A program made the translations under genes and the position numbers. From the NCBI GenBank assembly GCA_028753945.1, contig JAPNXP010000001.1:5880501-5944500 (forward strand): 64,000 nt of DNA. The letters run 5' to 3'. How positions within the stretch are numbered: position 1 is the first letter of the stretch; each line of letters begins with the position of its first letter. The notes below the pieces were generated by a model. That model did not search any database. It saw only the letters and a program-made list of their open reading frames with translations, and was not told the origin of the DNA. This DNA is from Hexactinellida sp. DTS-2022. Taxonomy: Eukaryota > Porifera > Hexactinellida. This document shows, piece after piece, positions 12,403 to 23,526 of this stretch.

Positions 12403-13490
12403 CCAATTTTTATCTGATCATGTCAAGCGTGGGCTCTACATTTCGAAGCTCCATGAAAAACTTGACTCTTGTCTGAAGGTCAAAGGGTATTACGTACCAG
12501 GCACGATTATTTTCGAAGTTCTACAGGATTGCGATGAAGAAACAATGGTAATTAAATTATCTATGAGTTTTTAATATAAATAATACAAAGATTTATTGCA
12601 TGAGTACACCTTGTTTAGAGAAGAGATATTCTGTACACATTATCTGAGTGGACGAAAGAACTTTTCCCACAATTGGGGGAAACTAAGAACACAGATTATG
12701 TGTACAAAGTTCTTTATGGTGTGGTAAGTTGCAATTTGATGCAATCTAATTTAATTATTTAGTCTGTTATATTTATCTTATACTTGTACAATTAATGACC
12801 TAGGCTATGGAATACCTACAGCGAGAAATAACAGCTCCTTCCACACATACTCCCTTAGACCTCCATACTCTCAAAGCTGATGATCCTTCCATAACCCCAA
12901 TCACAATTGACTGGAAAAAAGAGAAGTGCTCTCTGCTTGATTGCCCATTCCAACAGCCAACTGATCAACACTCTAGCATGGCCGGGCAGAAGTTACAAGC
13001 ATATGAGCCGTGGATCTGTGATTCCATTGGTGCTGATGGAAACTGTCTCTTTAGGTGCCTTTCAAAAGTGATTTCTGGGAGTGAGGAGTATCATGCTAAG
13101 CTACGCGGTGAGATATGCCGCTACATGCTGAGTGATGGAAAATACGTTATCGGCTGGTACTTCTCTCAGGTTCTATCTACCACTCCTGCTGAACATATTA
13201 GTAAAACTTGCATGTACAACGATAGAATTCGGGGTACCAATGCCGAGTTGATAACTCCTTCTGCACTACTCCAGACCGATATATATGTTGCTAACAAGGT
13301 ATATTGCACAGAGGGAAGTAAGGTAGCAGAAACCCGTTGGTCACGTATAAGAGCTTCCAACATCAACAACAAAAACCATGCTCTATACATTACTAACTTT
13401 TCAAAACACTTTGAACCTGTCACGAGAATGATTAATAGCCAAACTCCAACATTCTTCTTTCACGATACAACACCAATTAAAATCAATTAA
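12403..13490 (+). CDS. OTU cysteine protease-like module of the Ginger1 element
   Basis: Three exons keep one frame across two tiny introns: 12403-12547, 12619-12723 and 12804-13490, with GT..AG at each border. The last exon runs 227 codons from its first internal ATG. It holds DGNCLFRCL, the Asp-Gly-Asn-Cys nucleophile loop (Cys at residue 80), and KHFEPV with the presumed catalytic His at residue 201. The protein should cleave ubiquitin-type or similar isopeptide bonds; why transposons carry it is not settled. It may be the C-terminal part of the integrase transcript or a separate gene; the joining exon (about 12180-12250) is unclear. No break is seen in this portion. Confidence 0.75.
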
Positions 13491-13827
13491 GTCTTTTATC
13501 TAACGCTTAAATTGTCTCTCACACGAACACCTCCAGTTATTTTCGAAAGCGCTCAAAGGCAAGGTACATCGAACTTCGTGGGGACCTCTGCCCGAGGTTA
13601 TTCAGGCGACACAATCCCTATCATGGTGAGCCCAGATAATGGTAACGCAACTTGCAACGGCACATCCAGTGGCGATTTATCAAGTACCACTCAACCAACA
13701 CTCCTCCATCTAAAATGTATTGCGGGAAAGGCAACGCAACTGACGAGTCCAGGCCGGGACGAAACACAAAGAATATCAGTTGAGTTGTAATTAATTAATT
13801 ATTTTAGTTGTGAGTGTCTGTTTAAAT
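13491..13827 (+). other. Ginger1 3' region with an unassigned open frame
   Basis: A 92-codon open frame (13512-13790) starts with TTG, is Ser/Thr-rich, and matches nothing I recognise. It may be 3' untranslated sequence or a decayed exon. Confidence 0.3.
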
Positions 13828-14475
13828 TAGAGCTGAAACGAATATTCGAATATTCAAATATTCATTCGTTTTAATGGCTAAACAATAATTATATCAATTC
13901 AATACTCTAAATTAGGGGTTCTTAACCTTTTTTATGTAATTTCCCCTTTTGGCCTGTTCACTCTACCCTATTCTCCTTCATTTGTATGAGGAAAAAAGTA
14001 GCCATGAACAAACAACCTTTTGGATGTCTGCTCTTTACATATTTAGCAAACCATAGAGCATAACATCAATATGATTGGTGATCAGTACTTTTGAAATGAC
14101 TTATGTTGCTATGTAGATAAAATATATGGTTTATAATATTTTATTTAATTAAGTTTATTATTATTATTGATTTTGTCTAAATTGATTTCTCCCTTATATT
14201 CCCGAAATTTCCCCCCAGGGGGAAATTTCCCCCAGGTTAAGAAATCCTGCTCTAAATAGAGGAGAAAATAGTTATTTGTTTATGTTACAATAGTTTAATC
14301 TTAGCGCTAAAGTATTAGACACAAGTTAGTTATTACAAAAGCTAATTAGTTTAGGTAGGAATGATATTGACGATCTCTCCAATCTAAACACAAGTCATGT
14401 TGTTATCGAAAAGTGGTTAACGAATATCCGGTTCAATCTAATATTCGAATATTTAGTATATTCGTTTCAGCCCTA
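13828..14475. mobile_element. hAT-type MITE, 648 bp, with nested insertion
   Basis: Ends tagagctgaaacgaatattc and gtatattcgtttcagcccta are inverted. The 8-bp duplication gtttaaat lies at 13820-13827 and 14476-14483. A small relative is at 48491-48608. It is split by another hAT MITE (13913-14249) and lies inside Ginger1. Confidence 0.87.
13913..14249. mobile_element. hAT-type MITE nested in another, 337 bp
   Basis: Ends taggggttcttaacc and ccaggttaagaaatcctg are inverted. The 8-bp repeat ctctaaat flanks it at 13905-13912 and 14250-14257. No coding sequence. Confidence 0.87.
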
Positions 14476-14484
14476 GTTTAAATA

Positions 14485-14550
14485 CAGTCGACTCCGCTTA
14501 ATTGGGTAACTTTCCGAGGATAGTTTGACCCAATTCAGCAGAATCGACTG
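14485..14550. mobile_element. Tiny pogo-class MITE, 66 bp
   Basis: Ends cagtcgactccgcttaattg and caattcagcagaatcgactg are inverted, leaving only a short loop. A TA precedes it. The ends resemble the other cagtcaactccc-type elements in the window. Confidence 0.6.
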
Positions 14551-14566
14551 ATGTATATGTTTTGTC

Positions 14567-15039
14567 TGAGCTGTGTCTGGTTTATATTGTTTAGTATTAT
14601 AATAACAATAGTTACGCTATATGAGTACCTGCTATCTGGAATTCGCCACCAGCTTAGGGTTAGGATAATTTATCAGCTAGGCTATAGCGGTACTGGTATA
14701 GTGTAGCTGTTGTATTGTGTGTGTCTGGTTTATATAGTTTAGTATTATAATAACAATAGTTACGCTATACGAGTACCTGCTATCTGGAATTCACCACCAG
14801 CTTAGGGTTAGGAGAGTAATAATTTATCAGCTAGGTTATAGCGGTACTGGTATAGTGTAGCTGTTGTATTGTGTGTGTCTGGTTTATATAGCTTAGACTG
14901 CTTAGTATTTGTAATTACAATAGTTACGCTATAAGAGTACCTGCTATCTGGAATTCACCACCAGCTTAGTGTTAGGAGAGTATTATCAGCTAGGATATAG
15001 CGGTACTGATATAGTGTAGCTGTTGTATTGTGTGTGTCC
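14567..15039 (+). repeat. Three tandem copies of a unit of about 155 bp
   Basis: Each unit runs from tgtgtctggtttatat through gagtacctgctatctggaat and ccaccagctta to gtgtagctgttgtattgtgt. Units start near 14567, 14722 and 14875 and differ by small indels. They lie in the non-coding 3' part of Ginger1. Confidence 0.8.
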
Positions 15040-15235
15040 TGTCTAAGTTGTGTGTATTTACAGGCTAACTAATAATTCTTCCCTCTAGCCATTAATTTGT
15101 ATATACTTTTGTAAATTGTATCATAAATATAGTATATTTTGTAATATATTTCCTCTAATATCGTATTGCAAATCTTGTGATATATATATAATAGTGTATG
15201 TATAAGCATATATGATATATATGTATTTCAAAATG

Positions 15236-15302
15236 TTCAGCTTCAATTCGCGTTAATTTCCTTCGCGTTAATTACATAGCGCGTTAATTTCCTATAATAA
15301 GG
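15236..15302. mobile_element. Solo end of the ggaaattaacgcg MITE
   Basis: Matches the right-hand 100 bp of the complete element at 22156-22533, including gcgcgttaatttcctataat, but no left end is found nearby. Confidence 0.6.
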
Positions 15303-16427
15303 TATTACTGAAAGTATTACAAGTACTAAGTTATCAAGAACGAGTTAAAATCAGACGGTAAAACAGTATCCATGGTACTGCTATAGTAACGAGTTAAGAT
15401 CAGACGCGAGTTAAAATCAGACGCAACAGTTTCTATTTTCTATAATCTCTGAGATTTATGATATTAAATTATTATAAATTAGTTTACATAATTATTAATA
15501 TTATTTATACTATAAGACTAATTTCAATATCAACTTACAATTATTAAGTTAAATTATTTTGTCTTAAATAATTAATTAATTAATTTGGCTATCAAATTTC
15601 AATTCCGCACACTCGATAACCCCTAATAAACAAAGAAATTACTTATATAGAGCTCAGCTCTAGTAGAGTTCAGTATTTCAGTATGTGTATTCATGCACTG
15701 AGAAAGGTCAGTTTTTTTTCCAAGCTTTGAAATTTACCTTTAGAAAGTAAGCCTGGGCTTTTAGTATGGGAAAAAATCTGAACTCTACAAAGCTCAGCTC
15801 TATATAAGGATTCTCATAAACAAATTGGAAGTATATAAGTCATATACTGACTGAATTAATTACAATTAATTACGTCCGTATATTAACAGTGCAATAATAT
15901 TCTCGCAGAAGTAATATAATCACATAATCTGTCGTTGTTATGAAATATATAATCTTAGTTTTCAATTGGAAAATAGAAGCCTACTCGATCTCACAAGTTG
16001 AATCAATATAATAATAACGAGTTGAAACAATAGAATTAGATTTAACACTTTAAATTGAACAGAGTGTTAGTAAACAAAGGGAATTTGCAACTCAACTGTG
16101 GCACAAACGAAACCCAATTTAAAAATTCGTGCACTGTAAAAAGGTGTAGAATTTAATTCTCTATCGAATGCATATAAATTAAATATTCGCGCACTATTTA
16201 TTGTTCTTTTTCTAATATTAAACAGGTGCAAAAATGTGTCCAAAAAAATGTAATAAAATATCATGACCCCAGGTGCACATCTGTAACCCAGGAGACACCT
16301 GTCCTGAAAATTTCAATTCTCAGTAAATATAACTCTGTTCTGTGGAGAGGATATGGAAGGATAACAAACCAAAGCATTAAGATTAGAACTGGGCCACTAT
16401 ACTATAGTATAGTCGGCACAGTAAAAA

Positions 16428-16560
16428 CAGCCCGGTACAACTGCGATAAATGTTTCTTCAAGAGCGTTTATTGCAGCTTCCTCAAAGTCCACCATAATTG
16501 ATGCCGGATTGAGCGCAGGTTCATATTCCAATAGTTTCCTGAACCATAGCTTTCTTCACT
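16428..16560 (-). pseudogene. MULE transposase fragment, catalytic core
   Basis: On the minus strand the frame reads LLEYEPALNPASIMVDFEEA followed by AINALEETF and PGCF. This is the conserved acidic block (MVDFEEAA) and the GCF motif of MULE transposases. It stops abruptly where the 1.3-kb repeat unit begins, so it appears cut by that insertion. It may belong to the same gene as the C-terminal fragment at 8316-8830. Dead fragment. Confidence 0.65.
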
Positions 16561-16574
16561 TTTGTTCGTCATTA

Positions 16575-17240
16575 AAGCGTATATGTCGTAGGCGAAATTG
16601 AGTTTCAGTCCAAATTGAGTCTCAATTCCGCCTAGTCCAAATTGAGTCATACTTATATAAAATGTTCAACTAAATATTATGGGTAATTATAAAAATATTG
16701 CAAATGTTGAAATTCCATTGTTCGTAGCTACAATAACGTATATTTCGCGCTTGACATAATAATGGAAATGCCTATGCAGGTTAATGTCCATGTTCTATTA
16801 AATTTTCAGATTTTTATCTCTTAGAAGGCGGGAATTATGTGCGATTAAGTGAATTTTCCTACTTCTAGAATAGTGACAATGACGTCATAACTTATTGAGG
16901 TGTGAGAAATTCTGAGAAAATTTCTCACAGTTGCGGGTTGGTGCGGGTTCATTTGTTTATATTGTCGGATTTGCGGGGCGGGGCGGGGCGGGTCATTTAC
17001 TAATAGATGCGGGGCGGGTGCGGGCCCCGCATATGACCCGCGCAGAGCTCTAATATATAAACACACACACCCAGCATTGTGTTTTAATAGTATAGATATG
17101 TTGTAGGAGAAATTGAGTTTCAGTCCAAATTCGGACTCTATTTCGCCTAGTCCAAATTGAGTCTCAATTTCTCCTTGACAAATTGAGTCATACTTATAAA
17201 AAATGTTCAACTAAATATTATGGGTTGTTAAAATTTAATT
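16575..17240. repeat. Duplicated tttcagtccaaattgagtc repeat around a Helitron end
   Basis: Two direct copies of a block with gaaattgagtttcagtcc and aaatgttcaactaaatatta lie at about 16580-16690 and 17105-17225. A minus-strand Helitron fragment lies between them. No coding sequence. Confidence 0.6.
16760..17095 (-). mobile_element. Non-autonomous Helitron, 5' part (minus strand)
   Basis: The minus-strand 5' terminus TCTATACTATTAAAACAC starts at 17095. The interior matches 11100-11230 in reverse, and the 3' hairpin is absent. A GC-rich block at 16935-17045 (gcggggcggg repeats) marks a further insertion or expansion not seen in the other copies. Confidence 0.75.
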
Positions 17241-17905
17241 ATATCCTAGATCTAATCCCTTTAATTGTTCACTTCCAAATGTGAATACTAGATAAACAAG
17301 TATCCTGAATACGAATTTTACACTCACAGATTAAGATTATGTCTATTTATTGTTCTTATTTGACAATATACTAGGTAAACAAATTAAGGAATATTCCAAA
17401 TTAACATAGAGCCTAACTTCCAACGGGAATTATATGCACGTAAGTATGCTGAACACGATTAACCCATTTACAAATTTCTAATACAAATATTTATTGTTGT
17501 TGTTATTGACTATATAGGTAACATGTTTGTAAAATATTAGAATTTACCTAGAGACTAGCTTTAGACGGTTATTTTAAGTAATTGCATATGCTAAAAATGA
17601 ATTTAGAATTATCTACTTGCAAATAAGGGATGTTTGTTGTTAAAGTTGGGAAATTAATGACTAAGAATAAGATTGAGATTTTAAATTATAACTAAGTAAG
17701 CAAACTAGTATCAAATAGTACGTATAAAGATTAATATTGAAGACTTGACAAAATGAATACGAGTCCTTTTGTAAGTTAATTATATTGCGTGGTAAAGTGT
17801 AAATTATATATGATAATGATTTAAGTGGAATAGTTAAGTATCCCCTAGGCTAGCAAAAGCGAACGAGATTTTAAGCTAGTAAAATATTTATCCTAATTTA
17901 CTCAT
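17241..17905. other. Stretch with no recognised feature
   Basis: AT-rich, no open frame of note, no repeat ends identified. Confidence 0.5.
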
Positions 17906-18126
17906 AGCTGGATGAGTTGTTAGTTGGTTTAATAGCTGGATGAGTTGTTAGTTGGTTTAATAGCTGGTTGTGTTGTTAATTGTTTTAATAGCTGGCTGGG
18001 TTGTTAGTTGGTTTAATAGCTTGTTAGGTTGTTAGTTGGTTTAATAGTTGGCTGAGTTGTTAGTTGTTTTAAAGCTAGCTGGGTTGTTAGTTGGTTTAAT
18101 AGCTGGCTGCGTTGATGATTGTTTAG
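17906..18126 (+). repeat. Minisatellite, about eight 28-bp units
   Basis: Tandem variants of agctggctgggttgttagtt followed by ggtttaat, roughly eight copies with point differences. There are no intervening unique spacers, so it is not a CRISPR array. Confidence 0.9.
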
Positions 18127-18233
18127 AAAATTTGGTTTTAAAATAAACCTGTGCAGTTATTGGTTTGAGGAAAGGTGTTTGCAACATTCTTAGAGTATTA
18201 AACATAGTGTAAGACACTTAACCACTGGTCCTG

Positions 18234-18874
18234 TTATTTGCTCTCGTCCTTGAGCCGGGCGTAGAGTAGCTTCTTGAAGACGTCATTAGCACGCTCCACG
18301 CTCCCCTGATCCTCTGGGTGAAGTGTCCTACCGTGCACGATACGTGTGCTTGACCACAGCTTGTGTAGAATAACGATCAGTGTCTTATTTGAGAACTCAG
18401 TGCCGTTATCTGTGTGCATGACATGAGTCCCAAGCACTGTGTCACCTCCTCTGTTGTCTTATTTTTGCTTGGTCTCAAGACGACGAACTTCCTGAAGCAG
18501 TCTTGGTAATTGAGGATGAACTTGTACCCGTTATCAGGATTCAACTGCAAGTCGACCAGATCAGCATGTTCACGTACGCCAACCCCTGCTGGTATGATCG
18601 GCTTGTGAATTATTTTCTGTGTGGACTTTCTCCCTTTGTTTGCCTGACAGGTAGGGCACAGGAGTAGAAAGAGGACTGTGACCTCACGAGGTATGTGGTA
18701 CATATGCTCTAGGAAAACGCAGGTCGTATTTACGATCATCAGTGTGTCCCATAGGTCTTCCTTGGGTACTACGCGTAAACGGGGCCGTTGAATACCTCGG
18801 GAATCTTGTTGCATGTAGTATAGTACCTTCACATCATCAATCTGCATTACACAATTACATTGTCTCTTCTTCAT
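18234..18874 (-). pseudogene. Broken integrase-core relic (KRBA2-like/Ginger or LTR kin)
   Basis: Two overlapping minus-strand frames carry an rve-type integrase: CPTCQANKGRK (zinc-binding pair), then LVDLQLNPDNGYKF, MHTDNGTEFSNK and RTLHPEDQGSVERAN. These are the three acidic regions of a DDE integrase. The relationship is to the KRAB-A domain-containing 2 / gypsy-type integrases, as in the Ginger1 element upstream, but the sequence is distinct. Only this part of the element is recognisable; it is a broken old copy and no terminal repeats were found. Confidence 0.65.
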
Positions 18875-19480
18875 CCAATTACGGTCGTTGGTAACATTCT
18901 TATCAGCCTCAAATCAGTCTATAACCTCCAAGGGCGGCGGAACCTGGGGGGCTAGGGGGGTTATAGCCCCCCTACTTTCCCCCTCATACACATTATACTA
19001 ATTTAAATAATATTAGTAAAGGACATTTCAGTAACTATCTACGTCAGTGAGTGTCACCAGCCAGTCGTGAAAGTAATCGAAATATGACATGAAAATTGAT
19101 TTGGTTATGACTTGAAAATTGATTCAAATTATTTTATGTTGTTTTTAGAATTAATTTGACGATTTGTTATTTATTTGAATTATCTGACCAGAAATTAATT
19201 AATTGAATATTGAAATTTTGTAATATCACTTAATTCACCATGAAACTATAATATGACAAAGAAATGTCAGTCTTCACAATGATCTTGGTATATTTATTAT
19301 TAAAACAATGGTAAGAGTGTCTATTGTATATTGAGTAGGCGAAATTGCACAAATTATTAATTATTCCTATTAGTGAACTAAGAGTGGGAGAAATTTTGCT
19401 AACCCCGTAGTAACTGATTAAAGAGCCTTAACAACAATACTCTGAAAACTTCACATCTCTTAAGGTGTCAAAGCAAGGAA
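18875..19480. other. No gene; relic of a G-rich hAT MITE end
   Basis: About 18930-18990 has gggcggcggaacctgggggg and a cccccctac mirror, like the cagtggcgg hAT MITEs elsewhere. The rest is AT-rich and unassigned. Confidence 0.4.
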
Positions 19481-19659
19481 GTATTTTATAATTTTTTTCG
19501 AAGAATAAACGTAATAGAGCAGGAGAATCATATTCTTCAGACTTTACTGCAGATAGTAGGGCTACAGTTCTGTAAATATTCAGCATTCTGACCCAGAATC
19601 TGAGATAAGTAGTATATCTGAAGAAAGTGTGTCAGATATCGTTAGACCTTCATTTAAAC

Positions 19660-20077
19660 AAGGCTGGATTCGGTTAACCGGCTAACCGGTTAACCGTTGC
19701 TGACATCGGTTAACGGTTAGAGATTTTATTAACCAGTTAGCCGGTCTGTTGAATATCAACAGAATTATTGGGAAATTAATGTATAAAGTATTATAATTTT
19801 TTGAGTTTTTCTGTATATGTAGTCATAAATCCATTACTCATCACCACTTAATAAATTTTCTTGGACAACATTGATTTAAATTTACCTAAAGCACGAAATG
19901 TATCAATTAATATACTTATGCGGTTATACTTTATACAGCTGAGTCTTATTCTGTAGTATAATAAATTTTTTATAAAGGATTTAATGTATTGAGTAGGATG
20001 GGCGGTTAACCGGTTAACCGTGGCGAGAAATCGAATTGTAACCGTAGCCTCAGATCGGTTAACCAACTCCACCCTTG
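19660..20077. mobile_element. hAT-like MITE within the hAT transposase relic
   Basis: Ends caaggctggattcggttaac and ggttaaccaactccaccctt are imperfect mirrors. Clusters of ggttaaccg occur at both ends and near 20005. The flanks (catttaaa, ctttaaat) are not a clean duplication, so the class is tentative. Confidence 0.6.
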
Positions 20078-22155
20078 CTTTAAATTTCCTCAAGAAAACC
20101 AACTTATTATACTTACTGATCAGTGTTTAACAGAGTGCTGTGATGAAGGTTTGGGCAAACCTTATCAGCCAAAGATTATTTTCCAAAAATCAAAAGAAAA
20201 CAATGAAAACAAACGCGTGCATTCCTTAGCACCTGGTTTGAAAATCATAATTGGCTTACCTATTGACTAACGCGAACAAAGTTTACTGTTATGTTTGCCG
20301 AACAGCAAACAGAAGGCAGTTGATTAACTTCAACAAAAGTGCTAAAGATACATTCGTCACTTTTGGATTCGATAACTGGAAAAAGGGAAAGGAACGTTTA
20401 AGGAACATGAAAGATGTAAAGCGCACTTAGAGGCATGTATGAAGCTCGAGTCTCTTTTACATCCATCTGTCTCTACAAAACTATCAAGTCAACTCCTGAA
20501 TGATCAAATGCACCATATAGAAATGTTCATGAAGGAGTTGTCATCAGTTAGGTATTTAGCTCGCCAAGGAGTAGCTTTACGAGGCTACAAAGAAGAAGAT
20601 GGTAACTTTATACAATTATTGAAGTGCAGAGCAGAAGATAACCAAGGCCTTGAATTATGGGTGCATGAAGGAAAATACCTATCTCATGACATTGTCAACG
20701 AAGAGATGATGGCTCATGATATTCTTCGAGGGCTCTTAATTGAAATAAGGGAAGCTAATTGGTTTTCATTAATTGCAGATGAAACTAGAGATATATCTGG
20801 CTCAGAACAATTTTCTATCTGTATACGTTGGGTGGATAACAATTATGTCATTAATGAAGACATGATCGCATTCGCAGAGGTAGAGAAGACTGATGCTACT
20901 ACTCTGTCCAACACAATCTAACATGTTCTTGTACGTAGTGACCCTGATCTCTCAAATTGCCGTGGCCCAGCATATGACTGAGCATCCAATATGTCTGGAC
21001 ACCTTACCGGAGTTGCTACCCGTATACAGAAAGAACAACCAAAGGAATATCATGTCCACTGTGTTGCTCACTGCTTGAACCTTTGCTTACAAGACATTGG
21101 AAAGAGGTGTGTATGCATAAGGAATGCTCTTGAAATTGCAACCGAGTTATCTAACCTTATTCGAGCTTCTCCAAAACGTTTTGCTTTGTTTCGCCATCTT
21201 AGAGATCAACTTCGTCCAGGTTCTCCTGGATTGAAACATCTTTATCCAACAAGATGGACGGTACGTACAGCTTCCATTGATGCGATTCTCAAGAATTATG
21301 TAGTTATCTGTGAAGAATTGACAGAAATAGCTACTGAATCGCATGGCGAAGCATCTACGGAGTCTTTGGGATTTCTCGCTCTAATGAAAAAAATTTCAAC
21401 TTTTTGGGGCTTAAGCTTGCTCATCTTATCTTCGGAGCCACTGAGAACCTGTCTTTAACACTACAATACAAAGATATTAAATTGCTCAAGAAGCTTCAAA
21501 GGCTGTTTAATTTAACATTATAATTCTTGTTAAGGCAACGCTGTGATTCCGCATTTGAAAGCATTTATAACTCAACAGTCGTGAATTCACAGTCTTACAC
21601 TCAACAACCTTCCCTACCAAGACAGAAGAAAATTCCTAAAGGTTTTCTGATGGCACTACCGTTCAACATTGTACTTCTATAATGGAATATTTCAAGCAAC
21701 AGTATTTTGAAGTTATAGTGTTACTAATAAGTGAAATCAAAAAAACGGTTTGATCAACCAACCTTTTCGATTATTCAAGAAATAGAGAAAGTCATTATAG
21801 ACTCTTGTAATGGTGCTATGTTTTAAACATCCTCAGATTTCCAAAACATGTATGCTACAGACTTGAACATTGAGATTCTTCTTGTCCAGCTACCAATGAT
21901 GCCAGATGTTGTTAGAACTGCTAACAAAGACTATAAAATGGGCATTCAAAAGATGTCAACACTGTGTGTGAAATTTTCAATGTCTGTAAGTTTCCAAAAA
22001 CAATGTTTTCCGAAGTTAATAAACTTTTTCAGATGTACTTAACTATTCCATTGACATCGGCTACTGCAGAGAGGACATTTTCAACCCTAATACGCCTCAA
22101 ATCATATTTGCGTTCAACTATGACTCAGAAACGCTTGAATCATCTTGTTATCATA

Positions 22156-22533
22156 CCTTATTATAGGAAATTAACGCGAATTTCTCCAAATCGCGTTAAT
22201 TTCCTTCGCGTTAATTTCATGGAGCGTTAATTTCCATGACCTTAATTTCCTGCTACGTCTTTAGCAAAAGCATAATGGGTGACAAACTTCCGAGCTACAT
22301 ATTTTCAGATGTGCAAATAGTTTGAAAGGATATACCATGTCTATCAAGTAGATTGGAAGCCTATTTGGGCACAATAATAGTAATCAATCAGGAGATTAAT
22401 AATCCTGAAATTTTTTTATAAAATTTATTCGCATTAATTTAATGTATTTGTTCAGCTCCAATTTGCGTTAGTTTCATGGAGCGTTAATTTCCTTCACGTT
22501 AATTACATGGCGCGTTAATTTCCTATAATAGGG
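22156..22533. mobile_element. TA-flanked MITE with ggaaattaacgcg ends, 378 bp
   Basis: Ends ccttattataggaaattaac and gttaatttcctataataggg are inverted, with TA at 22154-22155 and 22534-22535. Removing it joins the hAT frame LNHLVI to LHCNLQQTD, as expected of the family, which supports these boundaries. Confidence 0.75.
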
Positions 22534-22562
22534 TACATTGCAATCTACAGCAGACTGATAAA

Positions 22563-22725
22563 CAGTGGCGGTGCCAGGCGGGGGCTATGCCCCCCCTCTC
22601 CCCTCTTTGGAGGCTGGCCCGGGGTGCCCCCCCCTAGAATAACATTGGTTTACAGTGTGGCCCCCCCTGAAAAATCCCCTGCTCCCCCCAGAGCTCCCCT
22701 ATCTGAAATCCTGGCGCCACCTCTG
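22563..22725. mobile_element. hAT-type MITE, 163 bp
   Basis: Ends cagtggcggtgcc and ggcgccacctctg are inverted. The flanks ctgataaa and ctgataca are an 8-bp duplication with one difference. C- and G-run interior. Confidence 0.75.
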
Positions 22726-23119
22726 CTGATACACTAGATCTCTTGAAAATTGCTGTATATTTTACTACAAGAAACGATAGAAGACAACAGTTTTTAGAAA
22801 TTTTTAATTTAATTTTGTGACTTTACTTAATATAGCAAATATTTATTTCGAATACTAATTGTGATTTTGTGGCCAATCGTAGATTTACAATAGTCATAGA
22901 GTATACTAAATGTCGCCCAATTATTTCGTTCTCCTATATGAAGGTGGACATAGTTACACAGGTTAGGCCCCCTAGTTATTACTAGCTTCCGCCGCCACTG
23001 ATCACCTCCTCAACCTCACCCCTCCCCAATAACTGCTTGAAATATGGAATATATTCCAACTGATTATTGAAATTCAAAGCCAGAACGAAACAATAATTCC
23101 ATTAAGAATCAGACTTAAA
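22726..23119. other. No gene; fragment of a cagtggcgg hAT MITE
   Basis: About 22960-23000 shows tcgggc-poor sequence ending cttccgccgccactgatc, a lone MITE end. The rest is AT-rich and unassigned. Confidence 0.35.
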
Positions 23120-23349
23120 TAGTTACCAATTAATGATGCGGACACGTTGGTCACACCAGATTCCCAATATGCTTACTCATTATAGCATGATTACGTCATC
23201 ACTAAAATTTCGCGTTGTTAAATTTGACTATTTAGGCCTATTTACGCTTTATAACCAATATTAGGAGTATATAAACCACATACCAACCGCGAAGCGGTTG
23301 GTGCGTAGTTGTGTTCTTCCGCGAAGCGACCTAGCAAGCGAAGCGCGCT
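23120..23349 (+). mobile_element. Non-autonomous Helitron, 3' fragment
   Basis: Matches the last 230 bp of 10813-11441: aatgatgcggacacgttggt, the hairpin around ccaaccgcgaagcggttgg, then agcgaagcgcgcttg. CTAG has become CTTG. Confidence 0.75.
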
Positions 23350-23376
23350 TGTATACATGGAAATACAAGTCCTTTT

Positions 23377-23526
23377 TATTGTGCCGACTATACTATAGTA
23401 TAGTGGCCCAGTTATAATCTCACGGCCTTTATTATTACTGTGCCGACTATCTATAATATAGTGGCCCAGTTATAATCTTAGTGCTTTGGTATATTATTAT
23501 TACTGTGCCGACTATACTATAGTATA
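23377..23526 (+). repeat. Tandem copies of the gtgccgac...agtggcccag junction
   Basis: Three successive occurrences (about 23378, 23437 and 23502) of tgtgccgactatactatag, two of them with agtggcccagttataatct. The same junction ends the 1.3-kb unit. Confidence 0.7.

Larger units (their letters stand above)
9205..15428 (+). mobile_element. Ginger1-type DNA transposon, 6.2 kb with insertions
   Basis: Terminal inverted repeats of 99 bp (9205-9303 and 15330-15428) begin TGTTGCGTCTG and end CAGACGCAACA. They are flanked by a 4-bp duplication GTTT (9201-9204, 15429-15432). Each repeat contains two direct copies of gcgtctgattttaactc at its tip, a plausible transposase-binding pair. The interior encodes an H2C2-integrase-GPY/F protein and an OTU domain. 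TGTNR ends, a 4-bp duplication and an OTU passenger agree with what I remember of Ginger1 elements. It carries later insertions at 10813-11441, 13828-14475 and 14485-14550. Without these it would be about 4.9 kb. Confidence 0.85.
8890..16430 (-). repeat. Interspersed 1.3-kb unit, right (minus) copy, split by Ginger1
   Basis: The unit is present as 8890-9204 plus 15429-16430, the reverse complement of 4911-7005. It is separated by the 6224-bp Ginger1 element, and joining the two pieces reads smoothly into the uninterrupted left copy. Its outer end (accactatactatagtat region near 16395) abuts the MULE core fragment. It is inferred to have landed in that MULE gene. Confidence 0.75.
19480..22560 (+). 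pseudogene. TTF/ZMYM-type hAT transposase, degraded
   Basis: Plus-strand frames in order: YQPKIIFQ (about 20160), a TTF-like zinc-finger region with GFDNWKKGKE and HERCKAHLEACM (about 20365-20440), then LIADETRDISG (about 20770-20800, first catalytic Asp region). Next come HVHCVAHCLNLCLQDIG (21045-21110) and LYPTRWTVRT (21240-21270). The C-terminal dimerisation block IPLTSATAERTFSTL lies at 22045-22085 and LRSTMTQKRLNHL after it. This is the order of ZMYM1 / zinc finger 862-like proteins and their hAT progenitors. The frame is broken in several places and two MITEs interrupt it (19660-20077, 22156-22533). It would have been a DNA-binding cut-and-paste transposase; the copy is dead. Confidence 0.8.
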
